The notes under the pieces are model-generated. The model saw nothing but the letters and a program-made list of their open reading frames with translations, ran no database searches and was not told where the DNA came from. From Zelopaecilomyces penicillatus (lineage: Eukaryota; Ascomycota; Sordariomycetes; Hypocreales; Pseudodiploosporaceae), in the NCBI GenBank assembly GCA_005765155.1, contig VCCP01000008.1:1736001-1800000 (forward strand): a stretch of DNA of 64,000 nucleotides, in the 5' to 3' direction. The position numbers were made by a program, and so were the translations under genes. Positions 10,715-20,576 of the stretch are shown here, piece by piece. Each line of letters begins with the position of its first letter. Position 1 is the first letter of the stretch.

Positions 10715-12776
10715 TCATACAGATGTTGCAGGAGTGTCTTCATCCGGAATCTTTTCCTCAACTCCGCCAACTCCAAGAACATGAACCAACCGCCGCAGTA
10801 GCCCATCAATCCAGAACCCAACATCCTCTTGTGTCACACGCGCATACAACGCCTCGTGCATCGTCTTCCTACTCTCCGCCGTCATCGTCAGCGCCGTGTT
10901 GATCGCATCCGCCACGCTGCTGCTATCCCAGGGGTTAATCTGAATCGCCTCCTCGAGGCTGCTAGCCGTGCCGCTGAACTCTGAGATGATGAGCGGGCCG
11001 TGAGCATCGCGCTGGCAGGTGACGTACTCGAGGCCCGTGGCGCTCATGCCGTCGCGCACGCTGGTGATGAGAGCGGTGTCACCGCAGCGCAGCAGGGCAA
11101 AGTACTCGTCTTGGCTGAGGTGCTGGGCGTATGTGTGGACGGGCACGTAGTCGAGGGACCCGTATGTGCTGTTGATGGAGCTGACGAGCTCGTTGACGTG
11201 GCTGGCGAACTTGGCCTCTTCGCCGTCGTCATCTTCCATGGATGTTGGGCTGGTGATTTGCAGGAGCACGACTTTGCCTTTCCACTCTGAATACCGGTCG
11301 AGGAAGCGCTCAAACGCAACAAGTTTCTTATCCACGCCGCCTACTCGGTTCATCGTGTCGCACCCAACAATAATGGCCTTTCCCCGGTGGAGTCTCCTCA
11401 ACGCCGTGCACTTTTCGTCTACAGTAGGAGTCCAGGCCAAAGACGTAATCATGGAGGCATCGATACCCGCAGGGAAGACTCCAATATGGGCACGGCCTCG
11501 ACCAGTGTCCACAACTTCGACGCTGGCTGGGTGTTCGAGAAGTCTTGTGCAGCAGCTTGCAAAGTGCTGTGCGTGGTGGAAGGCCTGGAACCCAATGAGG
11601 TTGGAGCCCAGGACACCTTGTAGAACCTCTTTTCGCCGGCGCAGGCATCTAAACAGCTCGCTTGTGGGGAAGGGTGAGTGCAAAAAGAGACAAATATACA
11701 TGTCTGGATGTCTTTGTCGAAGTATACTCGGCAACATCATGAGGTAATAATCGTGAATTAAGACCACATCTCCCGGTTTGTACTCTTCACAAATCTTATC
11801 TGCAAACGCTTCATTCATCCGGACGTAGTCAGCCCACCGGTCATCTTCCTTCCACCGGTCAGTCGGAGCGTGTTGCTTATAATGAAATAGAGCGCAAAGG
11901 TCATGCTCTGCAAATTTCCTCCATCGTGCTTGATTCTTCAGTTGTGTCCCTGTTTCGGAGGTTTGGGCATCATCTGCCAGCCATACGGGGATGGTCCGAA
12001 TCCTGTCATTGAGAAGCTGTCTCTCCAGATTGGTTTGATCTTCATGACTGATATGAAGCTCATCTGATTTAGGCGGGTGGCTCGACTTGGGTTGACCTCT
12101 TAGGCCGGTTGCGGTTGATGTGGGAATGATTTCGGGTGGTGTAGTCGTTGTTGACATGGCTTCAACGGGAATCTCGCCTATCCATCCAACGACGGTGTGA
12201 TCCCAAGGACTTTCGTTCGATGAAAGGACGTAGAGCGAACAAAGCTGAGATGATTGATGTAAACGATGATTCAATTCCTAGTTACATGCCATTAGCACCT
12301 ACTATGACGATTCATCGATACAGGGGGTAGGGGGGTTGGGGGGGGGGGGGGGGTCAACGTACCCAATTGCCTCCGTCGCCTTGATATCGCAAAGTCTGCG
12401 GAATAGTAAAAGTAGCAGATATAACCTTCCCGCTCAACCTAAGCTTACCATCTGCTGCTTGCAGAATATCAGGATCGAGCCCAGACTTTGCACTTCCCGG
12501 AGTCCCCTCTGCCGACGCATTGAACTCGTCACCAAACAAGTCAGAGGAGGATGTTGATGTGTGTGTATTCGCGGCGTCAAAATATCCCTGTTTCTGTTGT
12601 TGATCTGACCCTCGTCTCGCGCCAGGCGGATGGTCGTAAGTGCCTAGAGCAAAGCCTGGGGTAACTGGAATTCTTGTGACGTTCTGGCGTTGATGGGGAG
12701 GTAAATGCGATTCATGACGATCTAGGAATGGCCGCAGTCCGGAACCTCGCGCTTCAGTCGAGTCTGAATATCCCAT
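10715..12776 (-). CDS. Truncated, catalytically degenerate trehalose-6-phosphate synthase-like protein (GT20)
   Basis: There are two exons, 12776-12363 and 12277-10715, with an 85-base GTACGT..CTAG intron (12278-12362). The join gives 658 residues and restores the family sequence GGNW|ELNHRL. The N-terminal ~105 residues are low-complexity. They are followed by a GT20 (OtsA/Tps1-type) domain with LFHY, HDYY, FLHSPFP, FPAGID and the late RDGM..LEY motif. The UDP-glucose/phosphate-binding segment is degenerate: where catalytic Tps1 has D-R-L-D-Y-I-K-G-V, this protein reads D-T-M-N-R-V-G-G-V, so both the Arg and the Lys are lost. HDYHL has become HDYYL. No trehalose-phosphatase domain follows, unlike Tps2/Tps3/Tsl1 (about 900-1100 residues). 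The likely role is regulatory within the trehalose synthase complex, or it is a decaying paralogue. The start ATG at 12776 was chosen because the upstream ATG only adds junk. Confidence 0.82.
12323..12353. repeat. Poly-G tract inside the GT20 gene intron
   Basis: This G-rich run includes 16 consecutive G at 12338-12353. On the coding strand it is a poly-C tract beginning just nine bases inside the intron, after the GTACGT donor. It lies well away from the 3' acceptor, so it is not a normal polypyrimidine tract. Homopolymers of this length are prone to length error. Confidence 0.85.
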
Positions 12777-14320
12777 GGTCTGGATCTGATTAATCTTGAT
12801 GGTGTATGTTGGTGTGGGTGTATGATGCTCGTATATGAGGCAGTCTTTTCTAGGTGTTTGCAGGTCTGATAACCACAATTGAGAGAATCAAGTAACTTGG
12901 AACAAAAGAGACATCAAGGTATCAATCAAAACATAGTAGGCAGCAGATATGTTGCTATTTAAAGCTCCGCTCGCATAGAGAAACTAAACGCTTACAGCCT
13001 GATTCCGTGCAGAACCTGCCAATTAGCTCCGCCGCCAGATCTTCTTACTGAACACCACCCAAAAGAACCAACATTTCCCATTATTCTAAGCCTCCACGTG
13101 GCAAACATCGGGGGTAAACAAACGGTGTGGCGCAACAATGACGTTCAAATGGTGTTTTCCTCATTCACAGTCTAACGTTTTCTATCAACCTGGCGAATTG
13201 ACAGAACGGGTGGAACCGTGGAACCATGGATTTCGTGTGCAGGAGGTTTTGCTCCGAAAAAAGGCATCCCCCCTGCTTAAAAAGATACACGGACAACCTT
13301 GTCCTGTGCCACCCGATAAGCAAAGACAAAGCAAAGGAAAGAAGAGAAAACAAAGTCGCCCGTTTGTGTTGCAGGTGTTGAACCAAGGTTTGGGGTGAAA
13401 ACAGATTGGGAGCTGAAATGGCTTGCCTAGCTGCATATGTCGCACAGAAAAAGTTCGGGAAACTCCCCCTTAGATTGGTTTATCGGAAGAAAAAAAAGCC
13501 CAATCATGTTATATTGGTGATGAATTGAGGTGCCCCATAGTGAGAAGATGTGCTCTCTTGGCACTGATACGGAAGTGATTCGGATACCAGACAGTAAGTA
13601 TAGAGCCCAATTTGCTGGAAGTCATGATGGTTTGCTAAGCAGAGAGTGTGGTGGTACCTATTAAAGCGTAGGCGTTTAAAGTGTGCTTTACGTATTTCGT
13701 ACCCGCATTCCAGCAACGAATCAAAATTTAAAGCACAAGGTGTTATTAGTGGCCGCCTGGCCATGAATTTTCTCGTTGATTAATCGCCCTGGCCAACGGT
13801 GTGGAATGCAGCAAGGGATCGATCGACTATCGGTTTCCCCTACGAGCGCCTAGACCTCTCACTCGTCAGATCGATGACATCACCAATAAACGATCACCAC
13901 ACAAAAAAACCATGACAACAGTAACGGACGATAAGAGGTTGTAAGAATAAGGCTGATCAATTTGTGAAACGCTCGACGATCAATCAGGCTGAAGCATGAC
14001 GCAGTATGCCGCAAAAAGTCTTCTGGATTAACAGGCATTGCGTGGATCCTACCTTTGGTGTATATCGGGAGGGTGTTACGGTGTTTCCATATGGGGCACG
14101 TTGGATAATTAATCACTATCTTTATTTACATGTCAATGTCTATTCGACCCGTGTGCATTCTAGGCAAAACCGCCAATTCTGAACCAAAAGCGCCGTCAAG
14201 TGCAACAAGAGTTGTATACATGCCACATCTGGTGAGCAAAAACGCCCCCGTCTCCCATAAAAACATCCAAACCCAGCCTGTATCCTATACTCCCATTCAT
14301 GAACCACCATGTAATACGTC
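12777..14320. other. Intergenic region
   Basis: No gene is supported. The part near 12777-13100 is the promoter side of the GT20 gene. The part just below 14321 is the 3' UTR of the membrane-protein gene. Open frames in between (for example around 13138-13445) have no protein-like character. Confidence 0.5.
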
Positions 14321-15535
14321 TCACTGACTTGCATCTCCAACAGGAAGCATGACCTCCACCGGATTCCCACCCATCTCTCCATCCACCACCGCCAAACTCA
14401 ACCCTGCCGCTGCTGCCGCCGCTTTCACTGTACCATTATCCACACGCAGCCTCACAACCCGCCGACCATGGACCTGCAACTGTCTTGAGTGCGCATTGCT
14501 GAGTCCCAAAAGACCAGCACTCGCTAACAAAAGCGCCATAAGAACGATTGCGCCAGCCTGTGTGAGGTTGCCGCTGAAAGCAGCGACAAGATAGACAATA
14601 AGCTTGGACATGGCCTCGAGGTAGCCGTCGAAATTGGTCTTGCTGCGCATCCAGGCCTGTGTGGTGACGGCCTGGAGGTCCACGTCGAGGCCGCGCATTA
14701 TGACACGGCGGCCGCTGCCGAGGTCGATGGTATAATGAGTAAGACGGCTGTCTTCGCGTTTGAGGGTTGGCGGGTGCAACCGATTGGAGACTGATGCTAT
14801 CTTTGACTTGAGAGAGGCCATTAATGGCTTAGGAAGCTTGGATCGTTCTTTGATGCACCATATGTTGAGGATACGTGAGATCATGAGAGCGACAATAAAG
14901 GCCAGCCCCCACCAGTCTTGCAGAAGGACTTGGAAGGTGATGGCCGTTATCGTTAACAGCGGACTGAAGAGATACAAGACATGGCTGAGCCAGTCCATCT
15001 CGAATATCCCCCTGAGAGCTGGAGGTAGCGGGTTTCTCCTCTGTTTCCGGCCCAGCAAGCCCGTCAGCCTCCTCCGCAACGTATCTAGATCCCCATCCTC
15101 GACCAACCCAACACCCAGTGTCACCACGCCATTATCCTCACCACCGTCGAGCCATAACCTCTTGAGGTAGTTCACCATTGCGATATTGTTGATGACGTAA
15201 CGACGTACCTCGCCTGTGGTGGTCTCGATGGCGGCCACGAGACCCAGCTCTGCGGACAGGGCTGGGGCAGATTGCTGGTCGAGCGAATCGGCAGCCTGCT
15301 GGTAATGTAGGCCGGGGGCGAGGACGAGGGCGTCGAGCCATGAGGAGCCACCTGTGATGGCGGTGCGCTGGGCGATGGTGTTAAGGTCTGCGAGAGCGAG
15401 GAGACCACCAGCTGAGAGGGCGAGGTTGGGGATTGGAGTTGATGTCCATGATGAGATGAACGGCTGGTGTGAGGGGAAGAGTTGAGGAGGATTAGTAGGC
15501 AGCGCTGCTGTCGCCGTCGATGTGAATTGAGCCAT
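14321..15535 (-). CDS. Fungal multi-span membrane protein of unknown function
   Basis: This is a single-exon protein of 404 residues. I do not recognise a named family, although its layout is common among uncharacterised fungal proteins. A moderately hydrophobic segment lies at about 33-55 (NLALSAGGLLALADL). A soluble segment follows, holding a V-x-Y-L-K-R-L-W-x-D-G-G-E element. Two clear membrane spans come after DWLSHVLYLFSP and at DWWGLAFIVALMISRILNIW. A basic loop (IKERSKLPKP) is followed by a soluble part that mentions TIDLGSGRRVIMRGLD, and by a long hydrophobic hairpin (LIVYLVAAFSGNLTQAG, then a Leu/Ala-rich stretch) before a basic C-terminal domain. No catalytic motif stands out. The start is the first ATG in frame. 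It lies between the GT20 gene and AsnRS with over 1 kb on both sides, so context gives no clue. Confidence 0.75.
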   Translation of the reverse strand: MAQFTSTATAALPTNPPQLFPSHQPFISSWTSTPIPNLALSAGGLLALADLNTIAQRTAITGGSSWLDALVLAPGLHYQQAADSLDQQSAPALSAELGLVAAIETTTGEVRRYVINNIAMVNYLKRLWLDGGEDNGVVTLGVGLVEDGDLDTLRRRLTGLLGRKQRRNPLPPALRGIFEMDWLSHVLYLFSPLLTITAITFQVLLQDWWGLAFIVALMISRILNIWCIKERSKLPKPLMASLKSKIASVSNRLHPPTLKREDSRLTHYTIDLGSGRRVIMRGLDVDLQAVTTQAWMRSKTNFDGYLEAMSKLIVYLVAAFSGNLTQAGAIVLMALLLASAGLLGLSNAHSRQLQVHGRRVVRLRVDNGTVKAAAAAAGLSLAVVDGEMGGNPVEVMLPVGDASQ

Positions 15536-17183
15536 GGAGGCGAGTGTGAGAAGGTAATGGGGGGAAGGGTGAAGAAGAGAAGATGTGATGTTGAGATATC
15601 ACAGATGTCGTTTGAGCTCCAGTATCACTCCCATCTGGCTTCTTCCTCTGCCGCCCTGACTAGTGGGTAGTATTTAGTAGCTCAGCCCGACCGATATGAC
15701 AAGGACTGTATGATGATTAAACACACCAACAGCACGGCCGTATCTCTCGCTTCTGGATTCAGTACGAGATGGATGTGTTCAGAAGGTAGAGATGTTGCGT
15801 GTAGGACAGGGAAGTTTGGGCGAAGAGGAGGGTATAACAACAAGAAACAGCTATGCGGTCGTCACATTGAAGAATGGTGTTATATCAAAGTATCATCCGT
15901 CTCGTATCTACCAAAACACGCATCCTAAACACCGACGAACCTACAAAAGGGGACCCATCTGCCGTCCTAAGCACCACTTGGCACGTCACCCGTCGACAGC
16001 GGACCAAACCATATTCCACAGTAAGAGCCGTACAGATTAAAACATCCCCCACACCCCGGGTGGGCTACTCCTGAATTTATCGGCATGACACTGGTGCTCC
16101 TGTTTCTGACGATCGAAATCCGACACTAAAAGTTAGGAATAGCAATCACACAGTCAAACTTTAGAGAAACCGAAACCAGCCTGACAAATCGGCCTAGGGC
16201 TGGGCACTAGAATCCAGTGGCCCATGGAGAAATTGCAAGCGCAGAATGGCGTAGCACTGAAGGGTAATGAATGGCATTCTCGTCACGGGGTCCAGGTGAA
16301 GGATGCAGAAGAGTAGGTGTTTGGGGTGGGCACGAGGACAAGTGTTGGAGGTGAAGACTTAGAAGACGGTCGCTAGTGCGGGCCTCGTGCAGGGCGGTCG
16401 GCTGCCGCCACGGCCGAGCTTTGCGGCTATTACCCGACCGCTAAAGGCCCCGTGACAGCGCCGAGAGTACCTGGTTATAGGGGGACAGCACTCACTAAGA
16501 ACTGGCAGAAGGGGTGTCCTGGTGAGACATTCGTTGGAGATGAACGCACTGTAGACGATATGCCATGATGGATGTCATCCGGACCTTGATCGACCGCAAT
16601 TGCTATCTAGGAGACGGTCTACCATACTCACACGAAAAAGCGAGGTAACATCCGGCCCTATCCCCGTCTCAGCTGTTTATCTTATGGTTCATCAATATCT
16701 CCCCACCGCTACATCACTCGTATCAAGATGAACTGCACCAACCATTACGCACGAGGACCAAACTACATGACTCCATACTGACAGAAGAGTCATGCTCCGA
16801 GAATAGGACTGCCGTGAAACCATGCATAGTTCCCGAGCTACATATCGAGATCGCAAGGTCCGGAACAAGACCGATGGCTGCATGGGGCAGCATGCAGGTT
16901 GGACATGAACTAGCATCGGCAGTTCGGCCGTTCCTTGATATAGTAATCGATCATCTGTGTCAACGGATGTGAGATGCAATACCTTGGGACACAACAGTGA
17001 CCTAGATGCACCGCCAACTGATTGAACAAAACGGACCGTGACAAGGCCCAATTCATACTCTCATTGAATTCGGTATATCTTCAAAACCACCCGTGTCTAA
17101 TAAGAAACCCTTTGTAATCGCCTTGCTTTGTTGCTCCAACAAATACAGTTTCTATTCTCTGTACAGCCATCTTCTTCCTTCCT
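15536..17183. other. Intergenic region
   Basis: No gene is visible in these 1.6 kb. The short open frames at 15710-16074 and 16692-17051 lack protein-like composition and splice partners. The right end is the 3' UTR of the AsnRS gene, whose real stop is at 17184 after splicing. Confidence 0.5.
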
Positions 17184-19128
17184 CTAAGGAGTGCATCTGC
17201 CCATGAAGCGGGGGTACAGGCAAGCTTCCCGGACAGTCCACAGCTTCATAATCCAAGCCAAGAATCTGGTGCAAGGTAACATGGTTAGCATTCATAATAT
17301 ACATCTCTCTCGAGGGAAATAGGGGTTCGGAAGAAAGACAAGTGAATCCGGTTAAATGAATTGATGCATACCTCTCTTGGCCCAAGCCGTAGCCACCATG
17401 AGGTGTTGAACCGTACTTGCGCTGGTCCGTATACCAGAAATAACCAGATGGGTCGATACCCTCGCGGTGATACGCAGCAATGAGCTCTTCGTAGTCCCAG
17501 ATTCTCATGCTGCCGCCGACAACCTCTCCAACACCAGGCATCAGCACATCGACGGACTCGGTCACGCGGTTGTCGTCCTCAGCGCGTTGCATGTAGAACG
17601 CCTTGATCTCTGCTGGGAAGTGAGTGAGGAAAATCGGACGGCCGATTTCGTCAGTCATTTTTCGCTCCGCAGCTTCAGCACTATTTTGTCGTCCTCTCTG
17701 TCAGCAATCTGAATCTTCACAAAAAAAAAAGCCCGACAATTTCAAGCGAAGAATAAAAGTCCAAACTCACATGTCATCTCCAAAGGTGTGTTCCTTGTCC
17801 TCCTCGTTCTTGATGCCCTTCTCCCGGAGCCAATCAATAGCGTCCGCATATCGCATTCGCATAAAGGGCCGGGCAGGCTTCGTAAATTCGGGGTTATACT
17901 TCTTGACGAGCTCTCCAGCGACAGGGTCCTCGAGAGTCAGGTCGATAACACGGCAAATGATGTGCTCAAGGTGGCCAAGCAGATCGTCAAACGTGATGAA
18001 GTCGAGTTCTGCCTCAACGTGGGTATACTCGGAAAGCTAGTCACAGTTAGATCAAATTCTCAAACATGTTGAACATATCGAGACATCACTTACATGGCGA
18101 CGAGTGAGTGACTTCTCCGCACGGAACGATTTCTCGATGCAGTAGACATCTCCCAGCGAAGGCAGAACAGTCTCAAGGTAAAGCTGGCTGGACTGCGTCA
18201 AATAGGACGTCTCTCCGTAATAGTCAAACTTGAACAGGGTAGAGCCACCCTCTACCTGGGTCTGCACCAGAGCTGGAGGGCTGACTTTGGTAACATGGAG
18301 CTCCCGGTATGCTGTGTGGAATGCCGACTCGAGCACATCGCGCACAAACATGACAGCGCTGGGCTTGTCGTGACGCAGCGTCAGATGGCGAAGGTTGAGC
18401 AGTGTGTTGGCATCTCCGTCCTCGGGCGCTCGGTTGGTCATGGCATCGTCTCCGCCGGGGGCTTTGGCAATGATGCGGAAGTAGTCAGCGTGCAGCTCGC
18501 GGTTGAGCGGAGCATGCGCACCAGCGGGAACCTCCCACAGCTCGCCGACAACCTCCATTGATGTCTCTCGAGCCAGCGTCAGCGCATCGTATGTTTTTGA
18601 GAGCGTTCCAGAAAGAAGACACTGCATCAGATCGAGTCCGCGTCGCAGGGTGACAAAGACGAGTCCGCCTTGCTTGGCCACACGCTGCACACGTCCCTGA
18701 ACCCGCACTCGCACAACTCCCTCCTGAGGCTCGTCGCTCTTCTTCCGCAGCTGTCCAATAATCTTAGAATCCGTCTCTGCGAGTTTAATCAAAACAGCCT
18801 TGGGCAAATCGGCATCTTCTGAGATCTTGATGTTCTTGGCTTGCTCCAGAATGGCTTCGCGCGCTGCCTCCTCCTGGGATTCCTTCTCAGCACGCTTGGC
18901 GGCGGCCTCCTTCTTCTTGCGCTGCTGGTCGGCATAATTGACTGCCTTCTTCATGGCTGCCTTTGCAGCAGGCTTGAACTCTTCGTCATCCTTCTTCTTG
19001 ACCTGGTACTCGCTCTCGGCGCCGTGGATAATGTACGCCTCAGAAAGGGTCTTGAAGGGTGCGGCCTCGGTGCCTTGGGTCTCAGGGGCATCAATGCCCT
19101 TTTCCTCGTCGATGTAGATGATTGCCAT
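17184..19128 (-). CDS. DED81: Asparaginyl-tRNA synthetase, cytosolic (class II)
   Basis: There are four exons: 19128-18094, 18036-17771, 17680-17372 and 17265-17184. Their lengths sum to 563 codons plus stop with every phase kept. Introns are 18037-18093, 17681-17770 and 17266-17371. The N-terminal ~120 residues are a Lys/Glu-rich fungal extension. An OB-fold anticodon-binding domain follows (GVVRVRVQGRVQRV), then the class II core. Motif 2 is rebuilt across the first junction (FRAEKSLTRRH|LSEYTHVEAE). FGDDI|AEAAERKMTD is rebuilt across the second. Motif 3 GGYGLGQER|FLAW and the terminal LYPRFMGRCTP are rebuilt across the third. It charges tRNA-Asn in the cytosol. The internal ATG at 19128 is preferred to an in-frame ATG at 19272 because the family begins MAIIYIDEEKG. 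A TGAGTCA site lies 150 bases upstream. Confidence 0.95.
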
Positions 19129-19277
19129 CTTGACACGCCTCGCAGTGAGCGGAAAATAAAAAAGATATTTCGTGTTGGAGAAAAGATGGGACCGAAGTGG
19201 CAGACGTTGGCTGCTTATCACCACTGGCGGCACGGGCGAGGGAGGGGGAGGGGTCTTTAGGTCAATGCCCAATCCAG

Positions 19278-19284
19278 TGAGTCA
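19278..19284. promoter_or_regulatory. Gcn4/CPC1-type site (TGAGTCA) upstream of AsnRS
   Basis: A perfect TGASTCA heptamer sits 150 bases upstream of the AsnRS start codon. In ascomycetes the bZIP factor Gcn4/CPC1/CpcA binds this motif and induces amino-acid biosynthesis and several aminoacyl-tRNA synthetase genes on starvation. The motif is short, so chance occurrence is possible. A second match (TGACTCA) lies near 19552. Confidence 0.5.
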
Positions 19285-19904
19285 AAACGCGGTCCGATAA
19301 GTAAATTTTGGCGGGGTAAATAAGCAGCAATCTGTCGGTGACAAAAAGGGCCACGGGTCCCCTCCATGGCTTTATCGGTGAAACTCTTATCAGGACCCTA
19401 TCGTGAGTAGAGAAGATATTAATTAACAGAGCCTGTGAACCTATTGTAAAATCACAAGCAGTTACTAATCATCGCCGAAGACTCATGAAAGAGAACATAA
19501 ATATGGAATACACAGAAAAAATAGAAAGATCACCATGATGAGGATTTTACATGACTCACAATGTCTATTAGTTTCATGATTCACTCTCCAAGTCACACCG
19601 GTCGCCGAGTTCGCAACATGACAACTTGAAGGAGCTACGGCATACAAATTAGAACAATTGGCGTCTACCAACTAACATCTTAAAGCTTTTAGGAAAAGAT
19701 GAAAAACCATAAATAAATACTACAGCCGCCGCCTTTTCACAATAGTGAATACTCCTGACACCGAGTTGCTGTGGCGCAACACATTCCAGTTCTTGTACCA
19801 ACAACAACTTGCGCCATGTTCTAACACCACTTCGATATCCCACCCGAACACAAAAATGATTCTCAAAAGAAAAACCCAGCCTATTACCAACTAGACAAAG
19901 AGTC

Positions 19905-19909
19905 AAAAA
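19905..19909 (-). terminator. Pol III terminator of tRNA-Thr
   Basis: A run of five T on the minus strand begins four bases after the 3' end of the tRNA, the usual RNA polymerase III stop signal. Confidence 0.8.
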
Positions 19910-19913
19910 GTAA

Positions 19914-19996
19914 TGCCCCATATTGGAGTCGAACCAATCACCTTGTCATGTCAAGTAGTTTACTAGTGACACGCTATACCGCTTAGCCAATGGGGC
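19914..19996 (-). tRNA. tRNA-Thr (anticodon AGT) with an 11-base intron
   Basis: This is an 83-base gene that folds as a complete cloverleaf. The acceptor GCCCCAT pairs with ATGGGGC (7 bp, discriminator A). The D stem is GCTA/TAGC, the anticodon stem TGTCA/TGACA, and the T arm ATTGG-TTCGACT-CCAAT. Internal promoters match the A box (TGGCTAAGCGG) and B box (GGTTCGACTCC). The anticodon loop is 18 bases instead of 7. Removing the 11 bases at 19950-19960, at the canonical site one base 3' of the anticodon, leaves loop CTAGTAA with anticodon AGT (read as IGT for Thr codons). CCA is not encoded. An isolated Pol III gene. Confidence 0.95.
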
Positions 19997-20576
19997 TTTG
20001 AGTGTATGAATGTTTGCGACGCTATTTCGTTAGAGATACGCACAAATCGGTGGTGGCCAGAATGGATTGTCCAGACAATTAGCTGTAGGTCTCAGAGGAT
20101 TAATAAACTGTTGGCTGTTGGTAGTAGTCACCGCATCATTGATTTGCCAATGGCCAATCCAAATCCGCCCAACAGCGTGCATTGATAACATTGCTGTCAC
20201 GGTAACAACAGCCCCTTTCGAATCTTATAAATTGGTACTTGTAGGTTGAAAGCTCTCCGATTGATAAACATCTCGCTTTGATCAGCGTGCAGGCAGCGTT
20301 CTCCATTGAGGCAGCCACTCCTGCGCACACGCCGTTCGCTGTACCGGCCGCTTGATGACTGCAGATTGCGTGACACCTCCAATCGGGCTTAGTGGCGATC
20401 GATTTCTACCAGGGGGGCCGAAAAAGTTGCCTTTGTCGGTTTGATCTGCAAGGAAAGACCTGGAAATTCGAGAAGGCGGCCCCTCCAAGGCTCACATCTC
20501 GCTCACCTGATATCAAAAGCAAAAAAAAGGACAACAACTGAGGCCCGTTCCCTTGGGGGGACTTTGACGGGTGCAA

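Larger units (their letters stand above)
19129..20576. other. Intergenic region holding a tRNA gene and the ALO1 promoter
   Basis: Apart from the tRNA and the Gcn4-type sites, no coding frame is supported. The left part is the AsnRS promoter (minus strand) and the right part the ALO1 promoter and leader (plus strand), so the two genes are divergent with the tRNA gene between them. Confidence 0.6.
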
